The notes under the pieces are model-generated. The model was not told the origin of the DNA. It saw nothing but the letters and a program-made list of their open reading frames with translations, and did not search any database. Below are positions 61,325-64,000 of a stretch of DNA of 64,000 nucleotides, in pieces (the first letter of the stretch is position 1; each line of letters opens with the position of its first letter). Origin of the DNA: an uncultured Alteromonadaceae bacterium (GTDB lineage: Bacteria; Pseudomonadota; Gammaproteobacteria; Enterobacterales; Alteromonadaceae); NCBI GenBank assembly GCA_947503265.1, contig CANNDC010000004.1:62001-126000 (forward strand), in the 5' to 3' direction. A program made the position numbers and the translations under genes.

Positions 61325-62104
61325 ATGTCAGTTGTCGATACCAAGGCCGAAGCCGTTTCAATTTTGGAGACTATCGGTGTTAAACATTTAATCGATATGT
61401 TTGATTTATTGCCGAACACCTTGTTCTGGATAAAAGATGAAAATTGTCGATTTTTACACGTCAACCGAATTTTCATTGCTCACAGTGGATTAGGGTGTAT
61501 TAGTAAAGTGATTGGAAAAAATGACTATGCTATCTCTCCTCCTCATTTAGCAAGGCAATATATTTTAGATGATAAAAAGGTGATGGAAGGTCATATTGTT
61601 ACCGATAGGATTGAATTGAATCATTTGTCATCTGGCAAGTTTGGTTGGTTTTCAACATCGAAGCGTCCTATTCACGATGAAAATGGCAAACTAATTGGCA
61701 CTTACGGATTAACGCACTATTTAGAGCAAACTGCCCAAGCCCTTTCAAGTATTGCTCCGGTGAGAGCGCCGGTAGAGTACATCAGGCAAAATTATCATCA
61801 ATCAATTACCATGGATGAGTTAGCGAATTTGGCTTGTTTATCATTGAGTGCGTTAGAGAGACGATTTAAGAAACACTTGGGGAAAACACCAAAGCAGTTT
61901 ATTAATGATGTTCGCTTGGAAAATGCTAGAAGGCAATTAATCGAAACGAAACTGCCTATTATTGATATTGCATTTAGTTGTGGCTTCAAAGAACACAGTT
62001 ATTTTAGCAAGCAATTCAAAGCGCTTTTTGGCTTGCTACCATCCCAAGTTCGAAAACAACAACTTCCTATTAGTCCCGAAATATTGGGACAAAAAGAAAT
62101 CTAA
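61325..62104 (+). CDS. PAS-domain AraC-family transcriptional regulator
   Basis: A 259-residue regulator. The N-terminal part (about 25-130) is a PAS sensor: LPNTLFWIKDENCRFLHVNR, then GFW-type aromatic residues and KFGWFSTSKRPIHDENGKLI, a PAS beta-scaffold pattern. The C-terminal AraC domain (about 150-250) has two helix-turn-helix motifs, ITMDELANLACLSLSALERR and IIDIAFSCGFKEHSYFSKQF, with the GFxxxSYFSKxFK signature. The PAS domain may sense a small molecule, cofactor or redox state. It is divergent from the TonB receptor/halogenase operon and is its likely regulator. The ATG has GGAGGA upstream. Confidence 0.9.
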   Translation: MSVVDTKAEAVSILETIGVKHLIDMFDLLPNTLFWIKDENCRFLHVNRIFIAHSGLGCISKVIGKNDYAISPPHLARQYILDDKKVMEGHIVTDRIELNHLSSGKFGWFSTSKRPIHDENGKLIGTYGLTHYLEQTAQALSSIAPVRAPVEYIRQNYHQSITMDELANLACLSLSALERRFKKHLGKTPKQFINDVRLENARRQLIETKLPIIDIAFSCGFKEHSYFSKQFKALFGLLPSQVRKQQLPISPEILGQKEI

Positions 62105-62105
62105 A

Positions 62106-64000
<1,895 letters not shown>

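Noticed and set aside
62073-62090. GTCCC...GGGAC hairpin at the end of the PAS-AraC gene
   Set aside because: It is inside the coding region and has no T-run on either strand; a weak chance stem.

Overview
The window looks like chromosome from a marine gammaproteobacterium of the Alteromonadales (Alteromonas/Glaciecola-type relatives). This rests on gene content and order: purB-hflD-mnmA with rluE-icd, ybfF-DUF2788-fldA-fur, a monomeric NADP isocitrate dehydrogenase, large TonB-dependent receptors and tryptophan-halogenase-like genes beside a receptor. I saw no rRNA, tRNA, CRISPR array, insertion sequence or phage gene. The first gene (SDR) and the last (icd) run off the window.

Layout. 1-2.7 kb: end of an SDR gene, then modABC for molybdate import. 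2.7-7.3 kb: a MacAB-like exporter operon on the minus strand (HlyD adaptor, ATPase, two FtsX-type permeases). 7.5-9.6 kb: a molybdopterin oxidoreductase, a likely user of the molybdate. 9.8-12.1 kb: a soluble class I HMG-CoA reductase, a SpoU/TrmH-type RNA methyltransferase and a TerB-like protein. 12.2-19.7 kb: an RND efflux operon with one adaptor and two different pumps. 19.9-25.2 kb: a von Willebrand A lipoprotein, an ECF sigma factor, a membrane-anchored probable anti-sigma factor and a two-gene ABC exporter, all on the plus strand. 25.3-28.4 kb: hpf, an XRE regulator and a small envelope gene group (secreted protein, DUF2145, YiaA-like). 28.5-31.8 kb: cvfB-like RNA-binding gene and the 5-oxoprolinase genes pxpABC. 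31.8-37.8 kb: fur, fldA, a DUF2788 protein, a ybfF-like hydrolase, ETF-quinone oxidoreductase and divergent etfBA. 38-43.1 kb: a GH42 beta-galactosidase, a lone glycogen-binding-type domain protein and a TonB-dependent receptor. 43.3-48.1 kb: a GlxA-type regulator divergent from an acyl-CoA dehydrogenase/reductase/SDR operon. 48.4-53.2 kb: a SulP transporter, then purB-hflD-mnmA. 53.2-62.1 kb: an accessory block of a 994-residue TonB receptor, two flavin-dependent halogenases with a third, degenerate halogenase-like protein between them, and a divergent PAS-AraC regulator. 62.1-64 kb: rluE and the start of icd.

The most unusual item is the halogenase block. It sits between mnmA and rluE, a neighbourhood otherwise like that of E. 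coli (purB-hflD-mnmA-nudJ-rluE-icd), and no nudJ is present here. Its middle protein can be aligned by eye to its two halogenase neighbours over much of its length, but it has lost the FAD glycine motif, the catalytic lysine (Cys instead) and the catalytic glutamate motif. It is translationally coupled to both neighbours, so it looks like a retained pseudo-enzyme. Two near-perfect palindromes lie in front of the receptor gene. Other points of interest are a six-copy 7-bp tandem repeat inside the VWA/sigma/ABC gene group, TonB-box-like motifs in the VWA lipoprotein and its sigma-factor partner, the class I HMG-CoA reductase, and several clean inverted repeats in divergent promoter regions.

All family assignments come from reading motifs and remembered family features. 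No search or alignment program was run.
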